A DNA stretch of 64,000 nt from Okapia johnstoni (Eukaryota; Chordata; Mammalia; Artiodactyla; Giraffidae): positions 24,990,001 to 25,054,000 of the forward strand of contig CM044311.1 in NCBI GenBank assembly GCA_024291935.2, given 5' to 3'. Shown in pieces: positions 24,007 to 35,192 of the stretch. The translations under genes and the position numbers were made by a program. The notes beneath the pieces were generated by a model. It ran no database searches. It was not told the DNA's origin and saw only the letters and a program-made list of their open reading frames with translations. Numbering within the stretch: position 1 is the first letter of the stretch; each line of letters opens with the position of its first letter.

Positions 24007-24360
24007 AAAGCTTCTCATAGGAACTGGTTTATATTGCATGCGAGTTCACAAAGGTTCCCCACAGGGAAGCACCAGCATCCCATGGTTATATGCCAAGAGA
24101 ATTAGAACAGCTACATAATTTTAATATGGTTTACAAACTGTTCTGCCAGTAATTGTGTGATAACATGCTTCTGAAGGCTTATGTAAAACACTAGCTTTAA
24201 CTCTCATTTTGTAACTTTTGAAAAAAAAAATTTCTGAAAAGAAAGAAATTTTTTGTTGTTGCTTTTTATGGGTTTGGGAAGTGGGGCACATTTTAGTAGC
24301 ATAATTCTGAAAATTGCTTAATGTTCTCTTACAAGACAGATAGATATGTAAAACCCCCTT

Positions 24361-26127
24361 CAGTCAGTTCATTTCTGTCACTCAGTCATGTCTGACTCTT
24401 TGTGACCCCATGGACTGCAGCATGCCAGGCCTCCCTGTCCATCACCAACTCCCGGAGTTTGCTCAAGTTCATGTCCATCCAGTCAGTGATGCCATCCAAT
24501 CTCTGTCATCCTCTTCTCTTCCTGCCTTCAATCTTTCCCAGCATCAGGGTCTTTTCCAATGAGTCAGTTCTTCACATCAGGTGGCCAGAGTATTGAATCT
24601 TCAGCTTCAGCATCAGTCCTTCCAATGAATATTCAGGGTTGATTTTCTTTAAGATTGACTAGTTTGATCTCCTTGAAGTCCAGGGAACTCTGAAGAGTCT
24701 TCTCCAACACCACAGTTCAAAAGTGTCAATTCTACAGCATTCACCTTTCATTATGGTCCAAAATCACATCCATACATGACTACTGGAAAAGCCATATCTC
24801 TGACTAGATGAAGTTTCCCTGCAAAGTAATGTCTCTGTGTTTTAATATGCTATCTATGTTGGTCATAGCTTTTCTTCTAAGAAGCAATTGTCTTTTAATT
24901 TCATGGCTACAGGCACTATCTCCAGTAATTTTGGAGCCCAAGAAAATAAACGCTGTCACTGTTTCCATTATGCCCCCATCTATTTGCCGTGAAGTGGTGG
25001 ATGCCATGATCTTAGATTTTTTTGAAAGTTATGTTTTAAATTGGCCTTTTCACTCTCCTCTTTCACCTTTATCAAGAGGCTCTTTAGTTCCTCTTCACTT
25101 TCTTCCATAAGGGTTGTGTCATCTACATATCTGAGGTTATTGACATTTCTCCTAGTAATCTTGATTCTACCTTCTGCTTCACTCAGTCCAGCATTTTGCA
25201 TGATGTCCTCTGCATATAAGTTAAATAAGCAGGCAGACAATATACACCCTTGATGTACTCCTTTTCCTATTTGGAACCAGTCTGTTGTTCCATGTCCAGT
25301 TCTAACTGTTGTTTCCTGACCTGCATACAGATTTCTCAAGAGACAGGTCAGATGGTCTGGTATTCCCATCTCTTTCAGAATTTTCCACAGTTTATTGTGA
25401 TCCACACAGTCAAAGGCTTTGGCATAGTCAATAAAGCAGAAATAGATGTCCTTCTGGAACTCTCTGGCTTTTTCGATGATCCATCGGATGTTGGCAATTT
25501 GATCTCTGGTTCCTCTGCCTTTTCTAAAACCGGCTTGAACATCTGAAAGTTCACGGTTCACGTATTGCTGAAGCCTGGCTTGGAGAATTTTGAGCATTAC
25601 TTTGCTAGCGTGTGAGATGAGTGCAATTGTGTGAAAGTTCGATCATTCTTTGGCATTGCCTTTCTTTGGGATTGGAATGAAAACTGACCTTTTCCAGTCC
25701 TGTGGCCACTGCTGAGTTTTCCAGATTTGCTGGCATACTGAGTGGAGCACTTTCACAGCATCATCTTTCAGGATTTGAAATAGCTCAACTGGAATTCCAT
25801 CACCTCCACTAGCTTTGTTCGTAGTGATGCTTTCTAAGGCCCACTTGACTTCACATTCTAGGATGTCTGGCTCTAGGTGAGTGATCACACTATTGTGGTT
25901 TTCTGGGTCATGAAGATCTTTTTTGTACGGTTCTTCTGTGTATTCTTGCCACCTCTTCTTAATATCTTCTGCTTCTGTTAGGTCCATACCATTTCTGTCC
26001 TTTATTGAGCCCATCTTTGCATGAAAAGTTCCCTTGGTATATCTAGTTTTCTTGATGAGATCTCCAATCTTTCCCATTTTACTGTTTCCCTCTATTTTCT
26101 TGCATTGATCACTTATAAAGGCTTTCT
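24361..26127 (-). mobile_element. BovB LINE, main (non-inverted) part of a 5'-inverted insertion
   Basis: The 3' end lies at 24361 and the element runs in reverse to about 26127, where it switches to an opposite-oriented BovB 5' piece. One perfect 10-bp TSD, aaaccccctt, at 24351-24360 and 26203-26212 encloses both parts, so they arrived together. Confidence 0.93.
24980..26120 (-). pseudogene. broken BovB reverse-transcriptase ORF, best-preserved RT in the window
   Basis: Two long minus-strand frames cover the RT: 25643-26269 (208 codons, reading in from flanking DNA, with MGKIGDLIKKTRYTKGTFHAK and KASGGDGIPVELFQ) and 24980-25597 (205 codons, with RT motif A FCFIDYAKAFDCVD, GCILSACLFNLYAE and motif C). 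A frame break near 25600-25643 separates them. Motif C reads YVDD at 25118-25129 rather than the YADD of the 22.6-kb and 45-kb copies. The endonuclease domain is missing. Confidence 0.88.
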
Positions 26128-26202
26128 CCCACTGGAGAAAGTAATGGCAAACCACTTTAGTATTCTTTTCTTGAGAATCCCATGAACAGTATGAAAAACA
26201 CG
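26128..26202 (+). mobile_element. inverted 5' segment of the same BovB insertion
   Basis: The segment has ccactggagaa..atggcaaaccactt and ccatgaacagtatgaaaaa, the far 5' part of BovB as I remember it, in the orientation opposite to 24361-26127. The wording ccatgaacagtatg distinguishes BovB from the related SINE (ccatggacagagg). Its inclusion inside the TSD pair fits twin priming with internal deletion. Confidence 0.7.
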
Positions 26203-26529
26203 AAACCCCCTTATGGGAAAACAGACAAAAATCAAAGAGATTGCGTGTATTCAAGTGATAGGAATACAACAGTCAGACTGAGGCCAGTACTGACTTAATG
26301 AGGTGGCTAAAGAGAGTAGAATCACCTATAAGCATGTAGCAAATGTTGTGTTTGTTTAAATACTGGATCTCAAAATAAAAGTCATCGTGGTTATATTAGT
26401 CCATCCATTAGGGTGAATGGGAAAATTTAGAGGCTCTCTATGTTTTTATTTTCAGTTCATTTCAATTTTATATTTTCTGTGAATGGTTTCTAATAGCCAT
26501 AGACTTGCAATACATTATGGAAGTGCATA

Positions 26530-26531
<2 letters not shown>

Positions 26532-26569
<38 letters not shown>
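26532..26569. repeat. (CA)19 microsatellite
   Basis: An uninterrupted run of 19 CA units, followed by a degenerate tacaca. Pure runs of this length are commonly polymorphic. It creates spurious Thr-His and Val-Cys frames on the two strands. Confidence 0.95.
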
Positions 26570-26574
<5 letters not shown>

Positions 26575-27021
26575 ATTAGCTAATAATTGTTTTTCAGATA
26601 TGGTAAATGATTCAAAATCTTCAGATATGTCTGCTTTAATAAATGTGAAGCTTCTCCTAGGAAATTTGAAGGTTCTTAAAAGCTTCAAAGAGTACAAAAA
26701 GGAAGTAGAGAACGCTGTCATAGGTCTGTGATAAACAGAGCCCAGGAAATAGTTTTCAGCACAGATAAGACCTTGGTGGAACATAAGCTTTAACAGGTGA
26801 AAGAAAAAGCTGGATTTTTTTCTAAGTAAATAAGAAACTCACTATAGCAAGATGCAGTTACAAATCAACCACAGAACAATATAGAGAACATACAGCAAAG
26901 AAACAGCAGCTTCTACACCAATGTAAGAGAAAAAAATAGTATACAGTGTATAGATCCAACAAAAACGTAGACAAACCCAGACCAGCCCTTCTTAAGATAA
27001 TTCAAAATAAAGTGCAAAGAA

Positions 27022-27255
27022 GGAATATAGCATAGTGGTTAAGAACACTTTGTAAACTGAGAAATGGGCTCCATATTTCAGTTCTGTCTGTTACTGCCTG
27101 AGATCTCAAATTTGTCACAAAATCTCTCTAAATATCTCAGCATAAATCCTTGCATCTTTGAAGTGGGTATATTTCTTGTTTCTTTAAAAGATAAAACAAA
27201 ATAATGGGCATGGTATATTTAGCTCACTTTCTGAGGTATTTTGTACACTCAATGG
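27022..27255 (+). mobile_element. MIR SINE, near full length
   Basis: It begins with gcatagtggttaagaacac, the head of the mammalian-wide MIR, and continues through tgcatctttgaagtgggta (the core) to the L2-like 3' end with tttgtacactcaatgg. It is strongly diverged, as expected for its age. Confidence 0.75.
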
Positions 27256-27429
27256 AGAGCAGCCACGAGTAGTAGTAGTTTTATTGGAATACATACACAG
27301 ATTTATGCCTGCTGTCAGAAATGATCAAGATGGAAAATAAGAGAAAAGGCAATATATTTAAAAAATTAAGACATCAACTGCATCAAGTTTAGGAAAACTA
27401 CTTGGTATTAACTTAAGTAATCCATCACT

Positions 27430-27852
27430 GGTAGAGTGGGTTGAATGGTGGCCCCACAAAAAGTTATATCCACAATGAAATTCTCAGAACCTATGAATGA
27501 GGCTTTATCTGGAGGAAACAAAAATCTTTTGGTAGATGCATTTAAGTTAAAGATATCAGGATGAGATCATCCTGGCTTATCCACTAAACCCAGGTATCCT
27601 TCTAAGAGATATACAAAGAAAGATATACACAGAGAAGAAGGTCATGTCAAGAAGAAGGTCAAATTTGGAGTTTGAAGCCACAAATCAGTGAACCTACAGA
27701 GCTACTTGAAACTGGAAGAGGCAAGAAAAGACATCCATTCTAGTACTTCAAGTAGGGGTACAGCCTCCAGAATGTAAGAGAGTAAATTTCCATTGTTTTA
27801 TTAATAAATTACCAAGTTTTCATGATGATTTGCTATGGCAGCCTTGTGAAAC
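27430..27852 (+). mobile_element. MLT1 MaLR LTR
   Basis: An LTR in sense orientation: gtgggttgaatggtggcccc, a region resembling cctaatcc/aggtatcc, cagcctccagaatgtaagag and the 3' end with ggcagccttgtgaaactaat. Both LTR termini appear to be present. It is a solo LTR with no internal region in sequence. Confidence 0.75.
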
Positions 27853-28149
27853 TAATAAATTGCTTAAAACAATAAAAAATTAGTATTTCAAGTTCATTGC
27901 AAATATTGACACATTTATCAAGTGCAATGTGTCTGCTATATATCAAAACTGTTAGGACCCATAAAGTGTACAAACATGAATAGCTCCTAGTGATTAGAAA
28001 TATTTGAGACCTAGGTAACTCTTGAAGAAGTTTTTTTAACCTTTTAATTTCTTCCTGTTAACTTTTGTTTTCTGGACAATATTTGTAAAGTATTTAATTC
28101 TTTGTAGAGATATCCATTATTAAAGTAAAAATGTCTAACATCTAAGGGT

Positions 28150-29465
28150 TCTTTCAGAGATGAAAAATTTATCCTCTACCCTCTTAGGCTTATTGTCTGG
28201 GAGTATGTGAATTAAATCAACAAAAGGCAGATTAACAGGAGGAAAGGCAAAGAATTTTTGTTAATATTCACATGCGTGGGAGTTCACAGAAAAGTGAAAC
28301 TCATAAAAGTGTTAGAATTGGGGACCTATGTACCATCTTTAAAAAGGAAAAGGGATTTTGGCTTCAGTTCAGTTCAGTTCTGTCGCTCAGTCGTGTCCGA
28401 CTCTTTGCGACCCCGTGAATCGCAGCACGCCAGGCCTCCCTGTCCAACACCAACTCCCGGAGATTACCCAAACCCATGTCCATCGAGTCGGTGATTCCAT
28501 CCAGCCATCTCATCCTCTGTCATCCCCTTCTCCTCCTGCCCCCAATCCTTCCCAGCATTAGGGTCTTTTCCAATGAGTCAACTCTTCGCATGAGGTGGCC
28601 AAAGTATTGGAGTTTCAGCTTCAACATCAGTCCTTCCAATGAACACCCAGGACTGATCTCCTTTAGGATGGACTGGTTGGATCTCCTTGCAGTGCAAGAG
28701 ACTCTCAAGAGTCTTTTCCAACACTACAGTTTAAAAGCATCAATTCTTCAGCGCTCAGATTTCTTCACCATCCAACTCTCACATCCATACATGACCACAG
28801 GAAAAACCATAGCCTTGACTATACGGACTTTGTTGGCAAGGTAATGTCTCTGCTTTTCAATATGCTATTTAGGTTGGCCATAAACTTCCTTTCAAGGAGT
28901 AAGCGTCTTTTAATTTCATGGCTGCAATCACCATCAGCAGTGATTTTTGAGCTCCAAAAAATAAAGTCTGACACTGTTTCCACTGTTTCCTCATCTATTT
29001 CCCATGAAGTGATGGGACCAGATGTCATGATCTTAGTTTTCTGAATGTTGAGCTTTAAGCCAACTTTTTCACTCTCATCTTTCACTTTCATCAAGAGGCT
29101 CTTTAGTTCTTCTTCACTTTCTGCCATAAGGGTGGGCTTCAAAGAAGCATAAACTGGGGACATGACTAGGAACTATATGGGGAAAACAATGGAAGTTAAG
29201 GGTTATTTCAATAAAGTTTTTTATGACTGCTCATCTTGTTCCTACTCTGTCTGCCATGATGAGTCACTCTCTGCCTCCAGGTAAGGGAGAAAGGGACACC
29301 CTCACAGGGGAAAATTGTCTATATCCTCCTTTTAGGTGTAAAAGGGAAGGGTAGAGAACTTCTTCATCTGTTCATTCTCAATTGCTTTCAGCTCAAAATA
29401 ATCCTAGGCCAAAATGACATATTTTGAAGTCAAATATTTTAGACACTTTCAGTCCTAAATGGCCA
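28150..29465. mobile_element. ancient LTR-like repeat split by BovB
   Basis: The pieces 28150-28366 (gattaacaggaggaaaggca, cacatgcgtgggagtt) and 29135-29465 (ctgcctccaggtaag, gacaccctcacagggg, tcagctcaaaataat) occur in the order of an ancient mammalian ERVL-type LTR as I remember it. The BovB at 28367-29134 interrupts it. Family name and orientation are uncertain. Confidence 0.45.
28367..29134 (-). mobile_element. BovB LINE 3' fragment
   Basis: Young-looking minus-strand BovB: tandem ttcag units at 28364-28380, then the C-terminal coding end up to the block just downstream of RT motif C. A 7-bp TSD, ggcttca (28360-28366 and 29135-29141), flanks it. The minus-strand frame at 28819-29163 (114 codons) holds MKVKDESEKVGLKLNIQKTK; a frame break near 28830 and further changes disrupt it. 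Confidence 0.92.
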
Positions 29466-29520
29466 CCTTACTCAAATTTTGTGACCCATGAATAAATTAA
29501 CCAGCTATGTAAATATGCAT

Positions 29521-29806
29521 CGGAGAAGGCAATGGCACCCCACTCCAGTACTCTTGCCTGGAAAATCCCATGGACAGAGGAGCCTGGTAGGCTGCAGTCC
29601 ATGGGGTCGCTAAGAGTCGGACACTACTGAGCGACTTCACTCTCACCTTTCACTCTCATGCATTGGAGAAGGAAATGGCAACCCACTCCAGTGTTCTTGC
29701 CTGGAGAATCCCAGGGACGGCGGAGCCTGGTGGGCTGCCGTCTATGGGGTCACACAGAGTCGGACACGACTGAAGTGACTTAGCAGCAGCAGCAGCGGCG
29801 GCAGCA
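29521..29806 (+). mobile_element. BOV-A2 SINE with GC-rich AGC/GGC tail and TSD
   Basis: Two BovB-derived monomers (29521-29640 and 29664-29775) are followed by an AGC-repeat tail that includes GGC units (29782-29806). A perfect 12-bp TSD, gtaaatatgcat (29509-29520 and 29807-29818), shows precise boundaries. Retained CpGs indicate a young copy. Confidence 0.95.
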
Positions 29807-29819
29807 GTAAATATGCATA

Positions 29820-30866
29820 TACTTGCTAGCATAGTTTACAAGATGGCTATTATTATCTACTAATTACAGTTTAAAAACTGTAGTTTCCCAATTGTCTAAG
29901 GTCACAGTGGCATTTAAAATTATAATCAGCACTCAGACTAGCACTTGTCTGAATGAAGCTTTAATTCTGAATCACTCCTCTATTGCCATGTTACCTAGTC
30001 GCATATTGCATAGCTCATTATAATACAGGAAATGATGAATCTGGCCCCCAAAAGTCATTTACATTTTCATTGTGTTATCATCATATTTAATTTTCATTTA
30101 TTGCCGTATGCACTCAACTATAATTTTTGTTGTTACAAGGTTTAAATGGCAACAATCAGATAAGTGATAAAAAGTTGGCACAAGATTATCATTTTCTCCA
30201 GAAAGATATTTCTTAAAAATATTCCCTAGATATTTAGGCAGCAGATGGTATCTAATAAGTTAAACTCCAATGGCAGTCATGACTGAGTGATGATTAAATT
30301 TTAAATCAAATCATGTTCTCAGATGTATCTTGATATTTTGTTTTATTCGTTAATTGCACTCTGAATGGTTCAAGTCTTAGAAATAATCAATGCATTTTCG
30401 TGTGCCTACATTTAGTAAGAAATGTTCATTTGGAAGCATCTACAGATAATCAGGAAGGCATAGATTTATAAAACTATGTTTGCTGTTTCATTTAACAATC
30501 CCAAATATATTGAGCTGTTAATATATTTTGAACTGCAAGGCAGGTGAAAGGGATAAATAATACATGATTCTTCCTGCAGGAAACACCTAATCTAATAAGA
30601 GAGACTAAAATAAAAGAACACAGGAATTTCAGAACATAAAGAACAAATAGTCATTGTACAAAAATGGAGATGAAATACATTTTTGGGGTAGGTCAGAAAT
30701 TGATTGTGAAAGGTGAGTAGAAATTACCTGGCAGACAAAGCAAAGGCATATATTTAAGGCAATGAAATTTCCATAAACCAGATTAGAAATAGCATAGCTA
30801 ACCTTGAGGATCAGCAAGTTTTTCTCCTTAGCAAGCATAATCTAACATTTATTGTACACTTACTAT
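29820..30866. other. repeat-poor AT-rich intergenic DNA
   Basis: No interspersed or tandem repeat was recognised. Short frames only. Confidence 0.5.
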
Positions 30867-31560
30867 CAGGTGAAGATGTGGAGGCTTTAAAATTTACACA
30901 CATTACCAATGGGAATGTGAAATAGGGCAGCCACTTTTTAATTCAGTTGACAATTTCTTAAAAAGTTATGTCTATGCCTACAATATGACCTGGCCATTCA
31001 AATCCTTGGTACTTACTCAAAAGAACTGAAAGCGTATATCAAGACAAACACTTCTACACAAATATTTACAAAAGAATTATTTGTAGTAGTCTGAAATGGG
31101 AAAACCTCAGATGGCCATCAATAGTTTAATGGGTTAAAAAATTGTGAAATATTCATATAGTGAAATACTACTTAGTAATAAAAAGGAATTAGCTATTATA
31201 CACATCAACATGGGTAAATCCCAAAATAGTTATTCTGAATCAAAAAAGTTAGAAAAAACACTACATAGTGTATGGTCTAATTTATATAAAATTGTAGGAA
31301 ATTCAAACTAATAGATTTTGATGGAAAATTGCTCATTGCTTACCTAGGAATGGTATAGGGACTGAGAATTGGGTAAGGGAAATGGATTACAAAAAAGCAC
31401 TGAGAATCATTAGGCAGCAATGGATATGTTCATTATCTTGATTGTGGTGGTGGTTTCATAGGCATACACATTTGTCATTACACCTCAGATTTACATATTA
31501 AATATATGCAATTAACTGTATACCTCCATAAAGTTGTCAAAATAAATGCTCAAAAGTTGA
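30867..31560 (+). mobile_element. old L1 3' end (ORF2 tail plus 3' UTR)
   Basis: A plus-strand series of L1 landmarks: accaatgggaatgtgaaata, cctggccattcaaatccttg, tgaaatactacttagtaata, gaattgggtaagggaaat, gattgtggtggtggtttcat and a terminal aaagttgtcaaaataaatgc. It is decayed, with no open frame of note. Confidence 0.75.
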
Positions 31561-32267
31561 CAGACTCAAGAAGAGAAATGTAGATATCCATGAACTTATT
31601 TATATATTATGAAAATTTCTCTCTGTATGTAAAAGAAAAATCAGTAAGGAAAAAGACAAGATGAAGCATTATGCCTAAAATGCTTTACTAGTTCACATGA
31701 ATATAATAATGCAGGCAACAGTGGTAGAGTGCAAATTTATTTAATTCCAAGTGAAAAAAATTACACTAAAAACATGAGGATGGGGTAATAAAGCAAGTAA
31801 AAATAAATTCCGTATGACTCAAATAATACAATGTTATGTCTGACTGTAGTAGTGCTAAGCTAAAATATATAACCAAAAAATAACTAGAAAATCCTCAATT
31901 ATTTAGAAGTTTAAAAGCACACTTCTAACTTAGATCCTTAGGTCAAATAAAATATATTAATGGAAACTATATAATTTTTTGTTTGCATAATGAGAAAATA
32001 ATGTAAACACAACTTCTAGGATTCACTTATGTTTGCTAAGAAATATGCAATTAAATATCTATATATTGCATGTGCATGATCTGTCCCATCATTATGTTCA
32101 AATAAATCTCAATTTCCACTGTACGTATTAATGCTTCTCAGAATCATTGACTAGAAGATTGAAAATATGTATTTATCCAAAGGCTTTCATCTGTGATATT
32201 TGAGAGTTTCCTAGGGGAAGTATATCCCTAGTATTTGTATCTGTCAACAGTCTCCTCCTTTAATCCT
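31561..32267. other. unclassified AT-rich DNA
   Basis: No repeat family or gene feature could be supported between the old L1 and the BovB target site. Confidence 0.5.
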
Positions 32268-32820
32268 GTATGTCAGCATTATGTTGTTGTGTTCTGTCCT
32301 TCAGTCATGTTCCACTCTTTGAAACTCCATGGACTGCAGCATGCCAGGCCTCCTTGTCCTTCACCATTTCCAACTCATGTCCATTGAGTCAGTGATGCTG
32401 TCCAACCATCTTGTCCTCTGTCGTCCACTTCTCTTCCTGCCTCTATCTTTCCCAGCATCAGAGTCTTTTCCAATGAGTTGGCTCTTCACATTGGGTGGCC
32501 AAATGATTGGAGCTTCAGCTCAGCATCAGCCCTTCAGTGAATTTTCAGGGTTGATTTCCTTTAGGATTGACTGGTTTGATCCTTTACAATAAAGGGACTC
32601 TCAAGAATCTTCTCAAACACCATAGTTAGAAAGGATCAATTATTTGGCTCTCAGCCTTCATTATGGTTCAAGTCCCACATCAGTACATGACTACTGGAAA
32701 AAATCACAACTTTGACTACACAGATCTTTGTTGGCAAAGTAATGTCTCTATTTTTTAATACACTGTCTAGATTTGTTATAGCTTTTCTCCCAAGGAGCAA
32801 GCATCTTTAATTCCATGGCT

Positions 32821-34000
32821 TTAGTCACAGTCTACAGTGATTTTGGAGCCCCCCAAAATAAAGTCAATTACTGTTTCCATTGTTGCCCCATCTAACTGCC
32901 ATGAAGTGATGGGGCCAGATGTCAAGATCTTAGTTCCTTGAATGTTGAGTTTTAAGCCAACTTTTTCACTCTTCTCTTTCACTTTCATCAAGAGGCTCTT
33001 TAGTTCCTCTTCATTTTCTGCCATAAAGGTGCTGTCATCTACATATCTGAGGTAATTTATATTTCTCCCAGAAATTGTGGTTACAGCTTGTTGTTTCATC
33101 CAGCCCAGCATTTCTCATGATGGACTCTGTATATGAGTTAAATAAACAGGGTGACAATATGCAGCTTTGACGTACTTCTTTCCCAATTTGGGACCAGTCT
33201 GTTCCATGTCTGGCTCTAACTGTTGCTCTTTCAGTTGCATACAGCTTTCTCAGGAAGCAGGTAAGGTGGTCTGTTATTCCCACCTCTTTAAGACTTTTCC
33301 ACAATTTGTTGTGATTCACACAGTCAAACGCTTTATTTAGCATAGTCAATGAAGCAGAAGTAGATGTTTTTCTGAAATTCTCTTGCTTTTTCTAAGATCC
33401 AATGAATGTTGGCAATTTGTTCTCTGGTTCCTCTGCCATTTCTAAATCCAACTGGTATGTCTGGAAGTTCTTGGTTCACTTACTGTTGAAACCTAGCTTG
33501 AAGAATTTTGAGCATTACCTTGCTAGCGTGTGAAATGAGTTCAATTGTGTGGTTGTTTGAACATTCTTTGGCATTGCCCTTCTTTGGGATTGGAATGAAA
33601 ACTGACCTTTTCCAGTACTATGGCCACTGCTGACTTTTCCAAATTTGTGGCATTTTAAGTGCAGCACTTTCACAGCATCATCTTTCAGGATTTGAAATAG
33701 CTCAACTGAAATCCCATCACCTCCACTAGCTTTATTCGTGTGATGCTTCCTAAGGCCCACTTGACATCACATCCCAGGATGTCTGGCTCTAGGTGTGTGA
33801 TCACACCATGGTATTTATCTGGGCCATTAAGATCTTGTTTTGTATAGTTCTTCTGTGCATTTTTCCACCTCTTCTTAATATTTTCTGCTTCTGTTCAGTC
33901 CATACCATTTCTGTCCTTTATTGAGCCCATCTTTGCATGAAATGTTCCCTTGGTATCTCTAATTTTCTTGAAGAGGTCTCTAGTCTCTCCCATTGTTTTC
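32821..34000 (-). pseudogene. broken BovB reverse-transcriptase ORF
   Basis: Minus-strand pieces in three frames: KASGGDGISVELFQILKDD (33515-33760), a block with NKAFDCVNHNKLW near motif A and ILSPCLFNSY (33035-33349), then RYVDD at motif C (33034-33045) and the KVGLKLNIQ region (32821-33111). Motif C is YVDD as in the 24.4-kb copy. Several frameshifts and small deletions separate the blocks, so no enzyme can be made. Confidence 0.85.
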
Positions 34001-34063
34001 CTATATTTCTTTACTTTATTCACTTAAAAATGCTTTCTTATCTCTCATTGCTATTCTTTGGAA

Positions 34064-34276
34064 TGGGCTTCTCTGATAGCTCAGTCAGTGAAGAATCCAC
34101 CTGTAATGCAGACCTGGGTTCGATCCCTCTGTTGGGAAAATTTCATGGAAGAGAGCATGGCAAGCCACTGCAGTATTCTTGCCTGAAGAATCCCCATGGA
34201 CAAAGGATCCTGGTGGGCTGCAGTCCACGGGGTCACAAAGAGTTGGACGTGACTGAGTGACTAAGCACACACACAC
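34064..34276 (+). mobile_element. Bov-tA type SINE nested in BovB, with TSD
   Basis: A full-length plus-strand SINE from gggcttctctgatagctcag to a (CA)n tail at 34266-34276. The 11-bp TSD attctttggaa (34053-34063 and 34277-34287) is BovB sequence, and BovB resumes after it. Confidence 0.95.
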
Positions 34277-34318
34277 ATTCTTTGGAAACCTGCATTTGGA
34301 TGTGTATGCCAGCATTGT

Positions 34319-34390
34319 AGAAAATACTGAAATAAACATAACATTGTAAATCAACTGTATTCCAACAAAATAAATTGTTTTTAAAAAAAG
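34319..34390 (+). mobile_element. L1 3' terminal fragment
   Basis: aacattgtaaatcaactgta followed by ccaacaaaataaa and an A-rich end is the last part of an L1 3' UTR. Only about 70 bp is visible. Confidence 0.55.
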
Positions 34391-34394
34391 CCTT

Positions 34395-34690
34395 AATTAG
34401 AGTCAGAAGACAAAATGGGGTGCTCTGACACCCTGTGACCATACTGAAGCCCAGCATAAAGAAGAGAGACTCCTTTCCCTTCTTGGCAAGGACTCAACCA
34501 ATGAAAAGCCATGGACTCTCAGTTTACTGCAGTCATCTCATCAAACTTTCTTTCTCTCTTTATAAATGTGTTCTCCTTCCTTGCTGTGCCGGAACTTGTA
34601 CAGGGCTCACTCCAGACTCTCAACTGTAATTCTCTGTTGATCCAGAATAAACCCATTTTTGGCTAGAGAAATATCTGGCAGTCTATTTGT
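34395..34690 (+). mobile_element. putative ERV-type solo LTR
   Basis: A regulatory order like an LTR: a ccaatgaaaag motif near 34498, a TATA-like tttataaatg at 34560, then AATAAA near 34647 and a short U5-like end. No coding or primer-binding sequence follows. The family is not recognised and the boundaries are approximate. Confidence 0.4.
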
Positions 34691-34979
34691 TTTAGATCAA
34701 TATTTAACAGCTTATAGCATCCCCTAGCATAATGTTGCACTTATAACAGGCACAATGTTTTACTTTTATTCTATTATCTTCAAGAGTTATATTAATGGTT
34801 TTGTTAAGCATGGAAGATACATTTTAATCAATGTGTACACTCTTGCTTATTACCTAGTTTTGAAGTCTTACAGTATTTCCTTTTAAGTGGATTTATAATT
34901 ACATGTATAATCAAAATTGCTTGCTGAAACTTGAGCCTAATATAGATTTTGGCATTACACTAAACATATATGTGATAAT

Positions 34980-35180
34980 GCTTGCTCAGTTCTGTCTGAC
35001 TCTTTACAACCCCATGGACTGTAGCCTGCTAAACTTCTCTATCCATAGATTTGCCAGGCAAGAATACTGGAGGGGGTTGCCATTTCCTACTCGAGGGAAC
35101 TTCCTGCCCGAGGGATCAGAGCCATGTCTCCTGCCCTCCTGTATTGCAGGAGGATTCTTTACCACTGAGTCATGGAGGAA
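34980..35180 (-). mobile_element. Bov-tA type SINE with TSD
   Basis: A reverse SINE, diverged at its tail end. A perfect 12-bp TSD, atatgtgataat (34968-34979 and 35181-35192), flanks it. Confidence 0.9.
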
Positions 35181-35192
35181 ATATGTGATAAT

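Larger units (their letters stand above)
32283..34303 (-). mobile_element. BovB LINE, ~1.8 kb, with nested SINE and TSD
   Basis: The 3' end is at 32283 and the element extends in reverse to about 34303, with the SINE 34064-34276 inside. A 15-bp TSD with two mismatches (32268-32282 and 34304-34318) marks the ends. It is more diverged than the 24.4-kb copy. Confidence 0.9.

Noticed and set aside
22551..26202. Active autonomous retrotransposon
   Set aside because: Both BovB copies lack the endonuclease domain and carry stops and frameshifts in the RT.
26483..26784. Thr-His and Val-Cys repeat proteins
   Set aside because: They are the two strands of the (CA)19 microsatellite.
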